A stretch of DNA of 64,000 nt from CAUTXO01 sp963542625 (GCA_963542625.1 CAUTXO010000001.1:43650-107649); one strand, 5' to 3'; positions 17,204 to 29,639 are shown, counted from the first letter of the stretch. Translations and numbers: made by a program. Notes: generated by a model not told the origin, from the sequence alone.

Positions 17204-17656
17204 TTGGAATCTGTTTTTATTCAGGTGGGTGAATTTCACATAGCGAGCGTGCCGACGCTCATTAGCACCGTGCTAGGATCTTGCGTGGCGGTTTGTTTGT
17301 TTGACCGCCGCACGAAAATCGCCGCGATGAATCACTACCTTTTGCCCTTTGGAATAAATAGCGTTCCGCCGCTTAAATGCGGCGACGCTTCTTGCGAGGC
17401 GATGATTAGCCAAATGCTCGCGCGCGGGGCGACGGCAAATGCCATAGACGCTAAGATTTGCGGCGGGGCAAACATAAGCCGAAGCGGCATAGAAAGTATG
17501 AAAATAGGCGAGAAAAACGTTCAAATGGCAATCGACGTCTTAGGCAAATATCAGATCAAGATCTCGCATATGGACACAGGCGGCAACATCGGCAGAAAGG
17601 TCGCTTTTAACACGCAAACAAACACGGTCGATGTGAGCTACACAAACGCGCCGTAA
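17204..17656 (+). CDS. cheD: Chemoreceptor glutamine deamidase CheD
   Basis: A 150-residue CheD. GSCVAVCLFD holds the catalytic cysteine at residue 27, and AMNHYLLP the histidine at residue 44, positions that match the well-studied Thermotoga CheD; KICGGANISRSG and HMDTGGNIGRKVAFNT are also family blocks. It deamidates specific glutamines of chemoreceptors and can influence CheC/CheX-type signalling. The start is TTG at 17204 with AAAAGG eight bases upstream; there is no ATG nearby. It is 18 bases after htpG and may be read from the same transcript. A chemoreceptor lies at the right end of the window and cheR at 31512. Confidence 0.93.
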   Translation: MESVFIQVGEFHIASVPTLISTVLGSCVAVCLFDRRTKIAAMNHYLLPFGINSVPPLKCGDASCEAMISQMLARGATANAIDAKICGGANISRSGIESMKIGEKNVQMAIDVLGKYQIKISHMDTGGNIGRKVAFNTQTNTVDVSYTNAP

Positions 17657-17695
17657 AGTATTTTTAAGATAAAGTGGATAAAATTCCGCTTTCTT

Positions 17696-17772
17696 GGCTA
17701 GATAGCTCAGCTGGCTAGAGCGGTGCTCTCATAAGGCACAGGTCGGGAGTTCGAGTCTCCCTCTAGCTACCA
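17696..17772 (+). tRNA. tRNA with CAU anticodon (Met, or Ile2)
   Basis: A complete 77-nt tRNA with encoded CCA at 17770-17772. The acceptor arms GGCTAGA and TCTAGCT pair with a terminal G-U; D-arm GCTC/GAGC, anticodon stem GTGCT/GGCAC with loop CTCATAA, T-arm GGGAG-TTCGAGT-CTCCC. Anticodon CAU means elongator Met or lysidine-modified Ile2; it is not an initiator (no C1-A72 mismatch). Elongator Met is more likely. A TAAAAT at 17679-17684 may be its -10. Confidence 0.95.
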
Positions 17773-17971
17773 ATCTTGTTTTTTCGTTGTAGCAGTCGCG
17801 CCGCACACCGCGCACCGTGCTCCTTTAGAGCGCTTTTGAGTTTAGCCGTTTAGTTTAGCTTTTTTGGCTTGGCGCTAAACCTATGCACGCGCTAGTTTGT
17901 TGCCACCGCCAAGATCTTAGCAAACGCCGCACAAGAGCCACATTTGCAAAGTGATTTATTTTAAAAACCCC

Positions 17972-18000
17972 TTGACAAACACTGAAGTTTTGTATAAAAT
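17972..18000 (+). promoter_or_regulatory. Promoter of tRNA-Asn
   Basis: TTGACA at 17972-17977 and TAAAAT at 17995-18000 are spaced by 17 bases and end 16 bases before the tRNA. This is one of the few near-consensus sigma70 promoters in the window. The 17773-18016 spacer upstream holds no gene. Confidence 0.85.
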
Positions 18001-18016
18001 CGCGTTTTCTTTGCAT

Positions 18017-18091
18017 TCCGGATTAGCTCAGTGGTAGAGTAGATGGCTGTTAACCATTTGGTCGCAGGTTCGAATCCTGCATCCGGAGCCA
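18017..18091 (+). tRNA. tRNA-Asn (GUU)
   Basis: A 75-nt tRNA with acceptor TCCGGAT/ATCCGGA, discriminator G and encoded CCA at 18089-18091. D-arm GCTC/GAGT, anticodon loop CTGTTAA giving GUU, T-arm GCAGG-TTCGAAT-CCTGC. All stems close, with two weak pairs at the outer end of the anticodon stem. Confidence 0.96.
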
Positions 18092-18124
18092 CTTAATCAC
18101 CCTTACTTCTTGCGCTTTCAACTC

Positions 18125-18300
18125 CTGATAAGCCAGCACAAATGTTAGGATCTTTCAAGGCTCCAGCCACACCCCCGCACCGGCTACAAACCGCCAAGAT
18201 CTTAAGCACTTACGCGCCAAAGATCCATAGCAAACGGCCCTAAGATCCTACGCCCAAGATCCGTTCAGATCTTACGCCTAAGATCCACCCCGCCAAGCCA
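18125..18300. repeat. AAGATCC/AGATCT repeat-rich spacer
   Basis: The spacer after tRNA-Asn carries repeated AAGATCC, AAGATCTTA and GATCCGTTCAGATCTTACG-type units. Most copies on the plus strand here read AAGATCC, i.e. they share one orientation. No gene is seen. Confidence 0.8.
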
Positions 18301-18307
18301 AGTGCGC

Positions 18308-18555
18308 CTAAAAGCTTATCTCGTCAAGATACGCGCGCACTTCATCTATGGCCCATCTGCTAGCCACTCTGGAGAGAGCACCTTAATGCAAGGCAGGTAG
18401 TAGTAAATAAGCGGCTTAATCTCCATCGCGCTTGTAAAATTCACTTCAAGTTCCAAAGATCCGTCGCCATCTTGCCCGCTGATGCGCTTTGCGGCCTGCG
18501 CTGAAAATACTTCGTAACAGATAGATCTAAAAGCGGCTGTAAAAATTATGCCCAT
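18308..18555 (-). pseudogene. Remnant of WYL-domain transcriptional regulator (C-terminal piece)
   Basis: The minus strand encodes FTAAFRSICYEVFSAQ, then DGSLELEVNFTSAMEIKPLI and YYYLPCIKVLSPEWLA. This matches the end of the WYL/WCX C-terminal domain of YafY-type regulators (SLELEVxFTNxMEIxPLIxxYLPxIKVLSPEWL). The open frame ends after PEWLADGP at 18346, but the expected family ending AIDEVRAYLDEISF is present in the next frame, stopping at 18308, so a one-base shift lies near 18345-18352. Nothing recognisable as the HTH or rest of the protein lies upstream, where an in-frame TGA occurs. I read this as a decayed gene tail. It faces away from the frameshifted AAA ATPase gene. Confidence 0.6.
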
Positions 18556-18699
18556 ATTTTTAGAGCTTCAAGAATGTTCCAGGGCTAAACCCGCACTTTT
18601 TTACGCAAATACACTCAAAAGGTATGTAATTTTGGCGCTCTTTTTTGTATTTATGTCGCGTAACATTTCTGCAACACACCAACACACCAAGGAGATCTT

Positions 18700-20732
18700 A
18701 TGATAAGACACAACCGCAAAAGCGCACAGGTAGATAATGAGATTTGCGAGCTAGCTAGCCTTTGGATACTTCGCGTTATATTCAAAAGCGGCAGACAAAA
18801 GGAATTCTTAAGATCCGCGGGCGCTGGCCTTCTTGAATTTTTAGGCATTAGCGCGGATAAGCCAAGCGAGGAGGATCTAAGCGCGCTTAGGCAGAGATTA
18901 GCCGCGCTTGAAAAAGCCCCCGCGCACTGCGCCCTAGCGGATCTAGAGCACAACCTAGATCTCTTGCAAGAAAACCTAGGGCTTAGCAGCGCCGAAAGGG
19001 ATATTTTGCGCTTCGGGGCAATCCTACAAAACTACGAGCTAATCTCAGACGCTTGCCGCCTGCTAGGAGATCTAAGTAACCGCCAAGCCGTAAGAGCCAT
19101 TTCTGAGATCTTAGATCTAGATCCCGCCAGCGTGCAAGATGCATTCAAAAACGACGGGATCTTTGCTAGATCGGAGCTTGTCAAGCTAAATGGCTATTCA
19201 GGGCATTTGTATTCAAAAATAGAACTCTTAAACGAAAGCTTTATAAACGCGCTTTTTGTAAGGTGCGCTAGCATTGACGAGCTCTTTGCAAGCGCCATCA
19301 AACCTTGCGGCAGCACGGATCTTACTCTCAAAAACTACGCTCACATAAAAGAAGATCTGCAAATTTTGCTCTCATTTTTAAAAAACGCCGTGCGCAAAAG
19401 ACAAGCGGGCGTGAATGTGCTTTTATACGGGGCGGCGGGCACGGGTAAAACAGAGCTAAGTAAGGTGCTAGCCAAAGAATTGCGCCTAGCGCTTTATGAA
19501 GTCACCTACGAAAACGAACACGGATATGCGGACGAAAAAGACAGGCTAAAATCCTACCGCCTTGCGCAAAGCCTTTTGCAAGCGGGGGCGAATTTGCTAA
19601 TGTATGACGAAGCCGAGGACGCCTTTAGCACGAAAAATGACGCGCAAAGGCAGCGCGGCAAGGCCTTTGTGAATAGGGCGCTAGAAACAAACAAAGTCCC
19701 TACCATTTGGATAACAAACGATATTTACAGTATGGACGATGCCGTCGTTAGGCGTTTTAATCTAAGCCTAGAGCTTGGCGTGCCAAACGAGCGTATGCGC
19801 GCAAAAATCATCAAAAATTACAGCGCGAACCTAATCGGCAATAAATTAATCAGCAAGCTGGCAAAAAACGAGTTCGTCGCGCCGGCGCTTGTGAAAAACG
19901 CAAGCTTTGTCGTATCTAGCCTAGCCCTGCAAAACAAAGCGGGGGCGTTTGAGCGCGTGATAAACAACACGCTAAAAGCGCAAGGCCACCGCGAGATAGA
20001 GCAAGATCTGCGCCAAGAGCAAGACGATGGCTTGCCTAGCAGCTACAACCCGCGCTTTGTTAATTCTAGCTGCAATTTAGGCGCGCTAGTAAGCGGCATC
20101 AAGCAAAGTAATAGCGCTAGGATCTGCCTTTATGGCGTGCCGGGCACGGGCAAAAGCGCCTATGCTAAATTCATCGCCAAAAGCCTAAAAAAGCGCATTA
20201 TCGTCAAAAAAGGGAGCGATCTTTTGTCTATGTGGCTTGGTGGGACGGAGAAAAATATCGCTCAAGCGTTTAAAGAAGCGAGTTCTAAAAAGGCGGTGCT
20301 CGTGTTTGATGAAGTGGATAGCTTTTTGCAAGATAGGAGCGCGGCGGCAAGGAGCTGGGAAATTACGCAGGTCAATGAAATGCTAGTGCAAATGGAGAGC
20401 TTTAGCGGGATTTTCATCGCCACGACGAATTTGATAGACAACCAGACGCCGCGAGCCTAAGGCGCTTTGACCTAAAGCTTGAATTTGGATATTTGCTGCC
20501 TAGCCAAGCGGCGGATCTATTCAAAAAAGAATGCAGCGGCTTGAAGCTAGACCACAGCGCAGATCTTAGGCAAAAGGTTGCCAATTTGCAGTTTTTAGCC
20601 CCTGGCGACTTTGCGAGCGTAAAAAGGCAAGCCAAATTTAGGCCAATCAAAACCGCGCTGGACTTTTACGAAAGATTGCAAGCCGAAGTGAGCCTAAAAG
20701 CGCTGAGCCAAAACAAAAGAATAGGATTTTAA
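18700..20732 (+). pseudogene. Tandem AAA ATPase, interrupted by a one-base frameshift
   Basis: The gene would encode about 678 residues with two AAA modules: Walker A GAAGTGKTE near residue 245 with Walker B LLMYDEAED near 302, and Walker A GVPGTGKSA near 478 with Walker B VLVFDEVDS near 533. The frame from 18700 stops at 20460 after IATTNLIDNQTPRA. The next frame continues as DAASLRRFDLKLEFGYLLP through to 20732, which is exactly the expected sensor-1/arginine-finger continuation (ATNLIDNxDAASLRRFD). One base is missing near 20443-20444, not in a homopolymer. The RBS AAGGAG lies seven bases before the ATG. Either a real disabling mutation or a sequence error. The substrate of such ATPases is unknown. 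Confidence 0.85.
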
Positions 20733-20735
20733 AAA

Positions 20736-20744
20736 GGGGGGGGG
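20736..20744. repeat. Intergenic G9 tract between AAA gene and ligA
   Basis: Nine G directly follow the TAA stop of the AAA ATPase frame, in the 53-base space between convergent gene ends. It does not lie in a coding region or promoter position, so any switching role is unclear. Confidence 0.85.
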
Positions 20745-20785
20745 CGTTAGATCTTAAGGGCGCAGGGTGCAAGCGTGGTGCGGAT

Positions 20786-24041
<3,256 letters not shown>

Positions 24042-24045
<4 letters not shown>

Positions 24046-24812
24046 CTATCCAGCACGGACTTTTTAGCGGGTTGCTTTTCGTCCTGATTTTTGCCGATGA
24101 ACTGAATATCCACGCGCCTATTTTGCGCTCTGCCCTCGGGGGTGGCGTTGGTGGCAATTGGCTTAAACTCGGCATTTGCGCCAGCAGTTACGCGCGCGGG
24201 ATCTACCTTGCGCTCAAGCAAGACGCGCGTTACATTCACCGCGCGCGCCGCAGAGAGCGTCCATTTGTCCGTAAAGCTCGCACCCGCGGGCAGGGGTTGG
24301 TCGTCCGTGTGGCCGCTTATATTAATGTTTATATCGTTTGGCAGGGTGTTGATAATCATCGCAATGCGGCGCAAAAACAAAATGGCGTCTGAGTTGTAGA
24401 TCTCCGCGTCTCCCGGGCGAAACAGCAGCGCCGCAGGCAGGCGGATAATAAAACCATCTTGCGCTTCTTCTACGTTCACAGCTTGTTCGCCACCGTGCTC
24501 TTTGATGATCTCATTAAACTCAGAAATGGTAACGGTAACGCGATTGACGACGTCGTCTGTTTCTTGCTCATCGACAATCGGCGTGGCAAGCTGAATGCGT
24601 TTGGGGCTTTCTTCGGTCATCGTCCCGCCTTCTAAAACGCTCATCGCGGCATTTAAAGATCCAAGCGCCTCATTAACCTTGCGCCTATCGATGGTGCTCA
24701 TAGAAAGCAAAAGAATGAAAAACACCAAGAGCAAAGACATCATATCCGCAAACTGTTGCAGCCAGCGCGGGGGGCAGCGCGGGCATTTGGGGCATTCTTG
24801 TTCTGCTGCCAT
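24042..24812 (-). CDS. motB: Flagellar motor stator protein MotB
   Basis: A 256-residue MotB. The single N-terminal membrane helix FADMMSLLLVFFILLLS carries the proton-binding aspartate at residue 23, after the cytoplasmic CPKCPRCPPRWLQQ that is usual in this phylum. The periplasmic OmpA-like domain has DININISGHTDDQPLP and WTLSAARAVNVTRVLLE, which bind peptidoglycan. MotB anchors the stator and couples ion flow to torque with MotA, whose stop it overlaps by one base. Its own stop overlaps the fliP start. Confidence 0.96.
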
Positions 24813-25576
24813 TATTCAAACTGCGTCGTGCGTTGTTTTGGCGGTAAATACGCCATTAGTTTGGCCTCTAGCGTGCGCGGGTTATCGCCCGCTTGGATAG
24901 ACATAATGCCCTCGACGATGAGCCGTTTCATATTTTGCTCGTCCATACTTCTGATGGCAAGAATGGACGACGCAGGCGTGGCTATCATCGTTCCTATCAT
25001 AGATCCGTAAAGCGTGGTAATAAGCGCAACCGCCATCGCAGGACCAATCGACGATGGGTCGTTCATATTAACAAGCATCGCAACAAGCCCAACGAGCGTC
25101 CCCGCCATTCCAAACGCCCCAGCGGCTGAGCCCCAGTTATCCAGCATTTGGAAGTTGTCTTGGTGGCGTTGCGCCATTTTACTCACGTCAAGCTCTAGCA
25201 GGGTTTTTATAACGTCTGGCTCGTTACCATCAACAGCCATCGATAGCCCCTTGCGCAAAAACTCGTTTGGCTCGTTATTGACGTCATTTTCAAGCGCTAA
25301 GATCCCATCGCGCCGCGCCTTTTGCGCGTATTCAACAAGCTTTGTGATGATTTCAGGAATATTAAAAGTTTCAGGTTTAAAAGACTTGCCAAGCAAGGAT
25401 AAAAAGAGCTTGAATTGCTCCATTTTGTAGGCATACATCGCAGCCCCAAGCGAGCCGCCGATAACAATCATCGCCGATTGCGCGTCGATATACGGGCTAA
25501 TCCCCACGCCAAGCACCATCGCGCCGACAATCATTACCCACATAATCACACTGCCGATAACACTACCTAAATCCAT
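24812..25576 (-). CDS. motA: Flagellar motor stator protein MotA
   Basis: About 254 residues with four membrane helices and the long cytoplasmic loop of MotA/ExbB proteins; the pattern SKMAQRHQDNFQMLDNWGSAAGAFGMAGTLVGLVAML and PASSILAIRSMDEQNMKRL is characteristic. I place the start at the ATG at 25576 (MDLGSVIGSVIMWVMI) because GAGG sits eight bases upstream and homologues start here; the frame stays open to 25612. First gene of motA-motB-fliP-ligA. It is divergent from glmU across a 68-base promoter space. Confidence 0.96.
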   Translation of the reverse strand: MDLGSVIGSVIMWVMIVGAMVLGVGISPYIDAQSAMIVIGGSLGAAMYAYKMEQFKLFLSLLGKSFKPETFNIPEIITKLVEYAQKARRDGILALENDVNNEPNEFLRKGLSMAVDGNEPDVIKTLLELDVSKMAQRHQDNFQMLDNWGSAAGAFGMAGTLVGLVAMLVNMNDPSSIGPAMAVALITTLYGSMIGTMIATPASSILAIRSMDEQNMKRLIVEGIMSIQAGDNPRTLEAKLMAYLPPKQRTTQFE

Positions 25577-25602
25577 AAGACCTCGCCTAAAAAAGATTTG
25601 TC

Positions 25603-25608
25603 TATAAT
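25603..25608 (+). promoter_or_regulatory. -10 element for glmU
   Basis: TATAAT 36 bases upstream of the glmU ATG in the motA/glmU divergent spacer. The opposite strand offers GTATTAT as a possible motA -10 at the same place, so the two promoters may overlap. Confidence 0.6.
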
Positions 25609-25644
25609 ACAATCTTTACTGTTAAAAGCTAATAAAGGTTTTAT

Positions 25645-26940
25645 ATGAAATATTCCGTCGCCATCCTAGCTGCGGGCGCTGGCACAAGAATGAAATCCGC
25701 CCTGCCTAAGGTGCTGCATAAGATCTGCGGCAAGGAGATCCTTTCATATATAATAGAAGAAGCGCTAAGCCTTAGCGACGACGTGAGCGTCATCATCTAC
25801 CACCAAAAAGAAGCCTTGCAAGAGTTTTTGAGCGCCAATTACCCAAGCGTGCGCGTGGTGGTGCAAGACCACTCCCGTTTTCCAGGCACGGGCGGGGCGG
25901 TGATGGGCTTAGATCCTAAATACGAAAACGTGCTGATTTTAAACGGCGATATGCCCCTTGTGCGCGGGGGAGAAATCCAAAAAATGGCGGGGGCAAAAAT
26001 GGCGATTGCCGCTATGCGCCTTGAAGATCCGCAAGGCTATGGGCGCATTATCACATCTAGCGATGGCGAGCTAGCAGGCATTGTAGAAGAAAAGGACGCC
26101 ACGGAGCAGCAAAAAGAAATCAAGCTTGTTAATGCGGGCGTGTATTTTTTGCACGTTAGCTTTTTGCGTGAAGCCTTGCCAAAGCTAAAAAACGACAACG
26201 CGCAAGGGGAGTTTTACATCACAGATCTTGTGAAAATAGCCGCGAGCGCGGGCGAGAAAATCGCCGTTTTTGAGTTTGGCGCGCAAGATCTAGCGGGGGT
26301 CAATTCTAAGCTAGATCTAGCGAATGCTGAAGCGATAATGCAAGCGCGCATTAATGCTCGCCTTATGCAAGCGGGCGTCATTATGCACTTGCCGCAAACG
26401 ATTTTTATCAGCGCGCAGGCTAGCTTTGAGGGCGAATGCGAGATAGAAAGCGGCGCGGTTATTAAGGGGCGCTCGAAAATCATTAGCTCTAAGATCTTAG
26501 CCGGAAGCGTAATTGAAGACGCCGTGATAGAGCACTCAAGCGTTGGCCCTATGGCTAGGATCCGCCCGCAAAGCCACCTAAAAAACACGGCGGTAGGGAA
26601 TTTTGTGGAAACCAAAAACGCGCGGCTAGATGGCGTTAAGGCGGGGCATTTAAGCTACCTAGGCGACGCGGATCTAGGCAGCGGCACGAACGTGGGAGCT
26701 GGGACAATCACCTGCAATTACGACGGCAAGCAAAAGCATAAAACCATCATTGGCAAGAACGTTTTCATCGGTAGCGACACGCAACTTGTAGCGCCTGTGA
26801 GCGTGGCTGATGACGTGATAATCGCCGCGGGCACGACGGTTACGGACGATATCCCAAGCGGCAGCCTTGCAATCTCGCGCACAAAGCAAGCAAACGTCAA
26901 AGACTTTTTCAAGAAATTTTTTAATGCTGCTAAAAAATAA
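25645..26940 (+). CDS. glmU: Bifunctional UDP-GlcNAc pyrophosphorylase/GlcN-1-P acetyltransferase
   Basis: A 431-residue GlmU. The N-terminal Rossmann domain opens LAAGAGTRMKSALPKVLHKI, with LILNGDMPLV as the metal-binding site; the C-terminal left-handed beta-helix has GPMARIRPQSHLKN, GNFVETKNAR, GHLSYLGDADLG and NVGAGTITCNYDGKQKHKT. It makes UDP-GlcNAc for peptidoglycan, lipid A and the glycan cluster at the left of the window. Slightly short versus 456 in E. coli, as usual in Campylobacterota. coaBC begins inside its last 17 bases. Confidence 0.96.
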   Translation: MKYSVAILAAGAGTRMKSALPKVLHKICGKEILSYIIEEALSLSDDVSVIIYHQKEALQEFLSANYPSVRVVVQDHSRFPGTGGAVMGLDPKYENVLILNGDMPLVRGGEIQKMAGAKMAIAAMRLEDPQGYGRIITSSDGELAGIVEEKDATEQQKEIKLVNAGVYFLHVSFLREALPKLKNDNAQGEFYITDLVKIAASAGEKIAVFEFGAQDLAGVNSKLDLANAEAIMQARINARLMQAGVIMHLPQTIFISAQASFEGECEIESGAVIKGRSKIISSKILAGSVIEDAVIEHSSVGPMARIRPQSHLKNTAVGNFVETKNARLDGVKAGHLSYLGDADLGSGTNVGAGTITCNYDGKQKHKTIIGKNVFIGSDTQLVAPVSVADDVIIAAGTTVTDDIPSGSLAISRTKQANVKDFFKKFFNAAKK

Positions 26941-28177
26941 GAAGATCTTACTAGGCGTAACGGGGAGCATTGCCGCTTACAAGGCGCTAGAGCTCATTCG
27001 CCTTTTTGTTAAGGCGGGCGCTAGCGTGCGCGTGGTGGCAAGCAAAAAGGCGCTGCGTTTTGTAGGCGTGCAAAGCTTTGAAGCACTCACGCGCGCTAAG
27101 ATCTTAACGGACAAAACGCAAAGCTGGGCTGGCGAGCTAAACCATATAGATCTAGTCAAATGGGCGGACGTTTTTGTGATTGCCCCCGCCACCACAAACA
27201 CCATCGCAAAGCTAGCTAGCGGCGTGGCGGATAATGTGCTCTTAGCCTGCGCGGCGGCTTGCGATAAGACGCGCGTCTTAGCGCCTGCTGCAAATACCAA
27301 TATGCTAAACAACCCGCAAAGCCTTGCAAACAAAAAGCTCCTAGCCCTTAGCGGGTATAAAATAATTGAGCCCCTTTGCGGCGAGTTAGCCTGCGGCGTG
27401 GAAGGCTTTGGCAAGCTAGAAGATCCGCAAGAAATATTTTTTGTGGTCGCGCGCGAGCTTTTGAAGGAGAGCTTTTGGGAGAATAGACCCGTCGTGCTAA
27501 GCGGCGGCGGGACGCTTGAAAAAATTGACGACGTGCGCTACATCAGCAACGCTTCAAGCGGCAAAATGGCGGATAGCCTAGCGAAAGCGGCATATTTTTT
27601 AGGCGCTGATGTTTTCTACGCAAAAACTCATCAAAGCCTGTTGCCAAAGGGCATTCACACCTACAGCGTCCAAAGCGCGGCGCAAATGCAAGAAGTGCTA
27701 GAACAAGCCCTGCGTGAGGCAAAAAAAGGCGTGCTTGTTGCGCCGGATCTCCTAAGCGCGCAAAATGAGAAGATCCTAGTGCAAAAAAAGCCGTATTTTT
27801 TCAGCGTGGCGGCAGTGAGCGATTACACCCCCGAATTCCCACAAAAAGGCAAGCTAAAAAAGGCAACGCTTGGCGCACGCTGGGATCTAGTCCTGCGCCA
27901 AAACCCAGACATTCTAAGCGAGCTAAATAAGGACGGGATCTTTAGCGTTGGCTTTAAAGCGGAATTCAACGCCCCGCGCGCCCTAGAAAACGCCCGCGCT
28001 ATGCTTGACGCCAAAAGCCTTGACGCCGTTTGCCTAAACGTGCTAGGCGGCGCGGTGCAATTTGGCTCAGAGCACACGGAGATTAAGCTCATTGAAAAAA
28101 CGGGCGAGCGGAATTTGAGCGGGAGCAAGCAAGATGTGACGTTTGAAATTCTAAAGGCATTAGCGCGTGAGCCCTAG
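26924..28177 (+). CDS. coaBC: Phosphopantothenoylcysteine synthetase/decarboxylase
   Basis: About 417 residues of the bifunctional CoaBC. The flavin decarboxylase half has GVTGSIAAYKALELIRLF, LNHIDLVKWADVFVIAPATT and ANTNMLNNP; the synthetase half has VVLSGGGTLEKIDDVRYISN and SSGKMADSLAKAAYFLGADV. It converts 4'-phosphopantothenate to 4'-phosphopantetheine in CoA synthesis. The ATG at 26924 (MLLKNKKILL) is preferred over the longer open frame from 26867, which would start deep in glmU. Its stop overlaps uppS by 11 bases. Confidence 0.95.
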   Translation: MLLKNKKILLGVTGSIAAYKALELIRLFVKAGASVRVVASKKALRFVGVQSFEALTRAKILTDKTQSWAGELNHIDLVKWADVFVIAPATTNTIAKLASGVADNVLLACAAACDKTRVLAPAANTNMLNNPQSLANKKLLALSGYKIIEPLCGELACGVEGFGKLEDPQEIFFVVARELLKESFWENRPVVLSGGGTLEKIDDVRYISNASSGKMADSLAKAAYFLGADVFYAKTHQSLLPKGIHTYSVQSAAQMQEVLEQALREAKKGVLVAPDLLSAQNEKILVQKKPYFFSVAAVSDYTPEFPQKGKLKKATLGARWDLVLRQNPDILSELNKDGIFSVGFKAEFNAPRALENARAMLDAKSLDAVCLNVLGGAVQFGSEHTEIKLIEKTGERNLSGSKQDVTFEILKALAREP

Positions 28178-28844
28178 ACACATCGCAATCATTATGGACG
28201 GCAACGGGCGCTGGGCGAAAAAGCAGGGCTTTTTGAAGCGTATGAAAGGGCACGAAGCAGGTGCTAGCGTTGTGCGTGAGATTACGTCTTTTTGCGCGGG
28301 GCGCGGCGTTGAATGCCTAACTCTCTACGCCTTTAGCACGGAAAATTGGCAGCGCCCAAGAGAAGAAGTGGAATTTTTGATGAATATGCTTGGCTCATTT
28401 TTAAAGCGCGAGCTAGCAACATACCACCAAAACAACATTCGCTTTGAAACGATTGGAGATCTAAGCCGCCTTAGCCCCGCCCTTGTGCGCCAGATCCAAG
28501 CCACCAAAGAAGCCACGCGGCAAAACAGCGGGCTACAGCAAGTGCTAGCGATAAATTACGGCGCGCAAGACGAAATAACCCGCGCCGTGCAAAAGATCCT
28601 AGCAAGCGGGGCTAGCCCTAGCGCGGATACAATCGCCGCAAACCTTGACACCGCCGCGCTGCCGCCCTTGGATATGCTCGTGCGCACGGGCGGGGAGCTG
28701 CGGCTTTCTAACTTTTTGCTCTGGCAAGCCGCTTACGCTGAGCTTTTTTTCACGCCGACGCTGTGGCCTGACTTTACCGCCGCTGAGCTAGAAGAAATGA
28801 TGAATAACTTTGCGCTTAGATCTAGACGCTGGGGCAAGGTTTAG
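28167..28844 (+). CDS. uppS: Undecaprenyl diphosphate synthase
   Basis: A 225-residue cis-prenyltransferase. HIAIIMDGNGRWAKKQG is the catalytic-aspartate P-loop region, LTLYAFSTENWQRP follows, and the C-terminal DMLVRTGGELRLSNFLLWQ and AELFFTPTLWPDF complete the family blocks. It condenses eight isopentenyl diphosphates on farnesyl diphosphate to make the C55 carrier for peptidoglycan and surface glycans. The start is GTG at 28167 (MSPRHIAII); there is no ATG near it. Translationally linked to coaBC by overlap. Confidence 0.96.
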   Translation: MSPRHIAIIMDGNGRWAKKQGFLKRMKGHEAGASVVREITSFCAGRGVECLTLYAFSTENWQRPREEVEFLMNMLGSFLKRELATYHQNNIRFETIGDLSRLSPALVRQIQATKEATRQNSGLQQVLAINYGAQDEITRAVQKILASGASPSADTIAANLDTAALPPLDMLVRTGGELRLSNFLLWQAAYAELFFTPTLWPDFTAAELEEMMNNFALRSRRWGKV

Positions 28845-28849
28845 CGGGC

Positions 28850-28930
28850 GTAAGATCTTTGGCTTGCTCTGAGATTTGCGATAAGATCTTGCCCGCGCCA
28901 GCGCTAAGATCTGCGCCAAGATCTTGAACG
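28850..28930. repeat. Short AGATCT cluster after uppS
   Basis: Four AAGATCT-type copies (around 28854, 28883, 28905 and 28918) occupy the spacer between uppS and the outer-membrane protein gene. Confidence 0.8.
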
Positions 28931-28992
28931 CGCCCGTGGGGGATCTTAAACCAAAAGACTATAAGATCCGCCACTTCAATTTAAGGGTAAAA

Positions 28993-29627
28993 ATGAAACT
29001 GATCTTGCTAGCAGGGCTTTTTGTTATCACGCTGCAAGCTCAAAATTTAGGCTGGGGGGGGGGGGCAGGTAATAGTTTTGTAGCAGGTCCTTTATGGATA
29101 AAAAAGGGCTTTGTTGCCAGCGTTGGATACGGCTACGCAGCAATGACGCTAAAAACTAAAGCCACATACGCCAAAAAAGCAAAGAAAGCTCTTTTACAGG
29201 CTTTGCACCAAACATTAGCGCCGGATACAAATACAAAAACTTCCTTGTTTCTTTTACCTTTGAAAGCGGCGAGCTAAGAAAAGACAACGTCAGAATATAT
29301 CAAAACAATATGCTTGACTTAGTCAATTTTGACGCCTTGATAGGCGATGATGAAAATAGCTTCATCATTCTTGGCGTGGGGCTCTCAAGATACCAGCTAA
29401 GCATAAAAGAAATAGATCTTAACGAGGATTTCGGTCTTGATGCCGTGCTAAGGCTTGGCGCTGGATCCGCGCAAAACTTAAGCAACAATACGTATCTATT
29501 CGCAAACTTCTTGTTTAGATACAGCCTAAAAGAGATGGAATACAGAATTAATTACGGTAGCACCAAGACAATTTTCAACTTTAACAATCTCTTTTCGCTA
29601 GGCGCAAACATCGGCGTGGCGTTTTAG
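28993..29627 (+). pseudogene. Outer-membrane beta-barrel protein, frameshifted, with G12 tract
   Basis: A signal peptide MKLILLAGLFVITLQAQ is followed by a G12 tract encoding GGG and a strand-like region (GFVASVGYGYAAMTLK). That frame stops at 29277. From about 29170 the true continuation is one base earlier: SSFTGFAPNISAGYKYKNFL, VSFTFESGELRKDN, then the stretch to 29627 ending GANIGVAF, with the terminal Phe typical of Omp85-inserted barrels. That second frame is closed by a TAA at 29157-29159, so the shift lies between 29160 and 29200, best at the A6 run 29173-29178 (A7 would restore it). The G12 tract itself is in frame: both other frames stop soon after it. Intact length would be about 211 residues. 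Function unknown. Confidence 0.78.
29054..29065 (+). repeat. Poly-G tract (G12) in outer-membrane protein gene
   Basis: Twelve G lie just after the signal peptide (codons 21-25). This is an ideal position for an ON/OFF switch. At 12 G the frame passes through correctly; the gene is off because of the later shift near 29175. Confidence 0.9.
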
Positions 29628-29639
29628 GGCTTAAATCTT

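Noticed and set aside
29300..29488. Minus-strand frame inside the outer-membrane protein gene
   Set aside because: Shadow of the plus-strand barrel coding sequence, which ends correctly in Phe.
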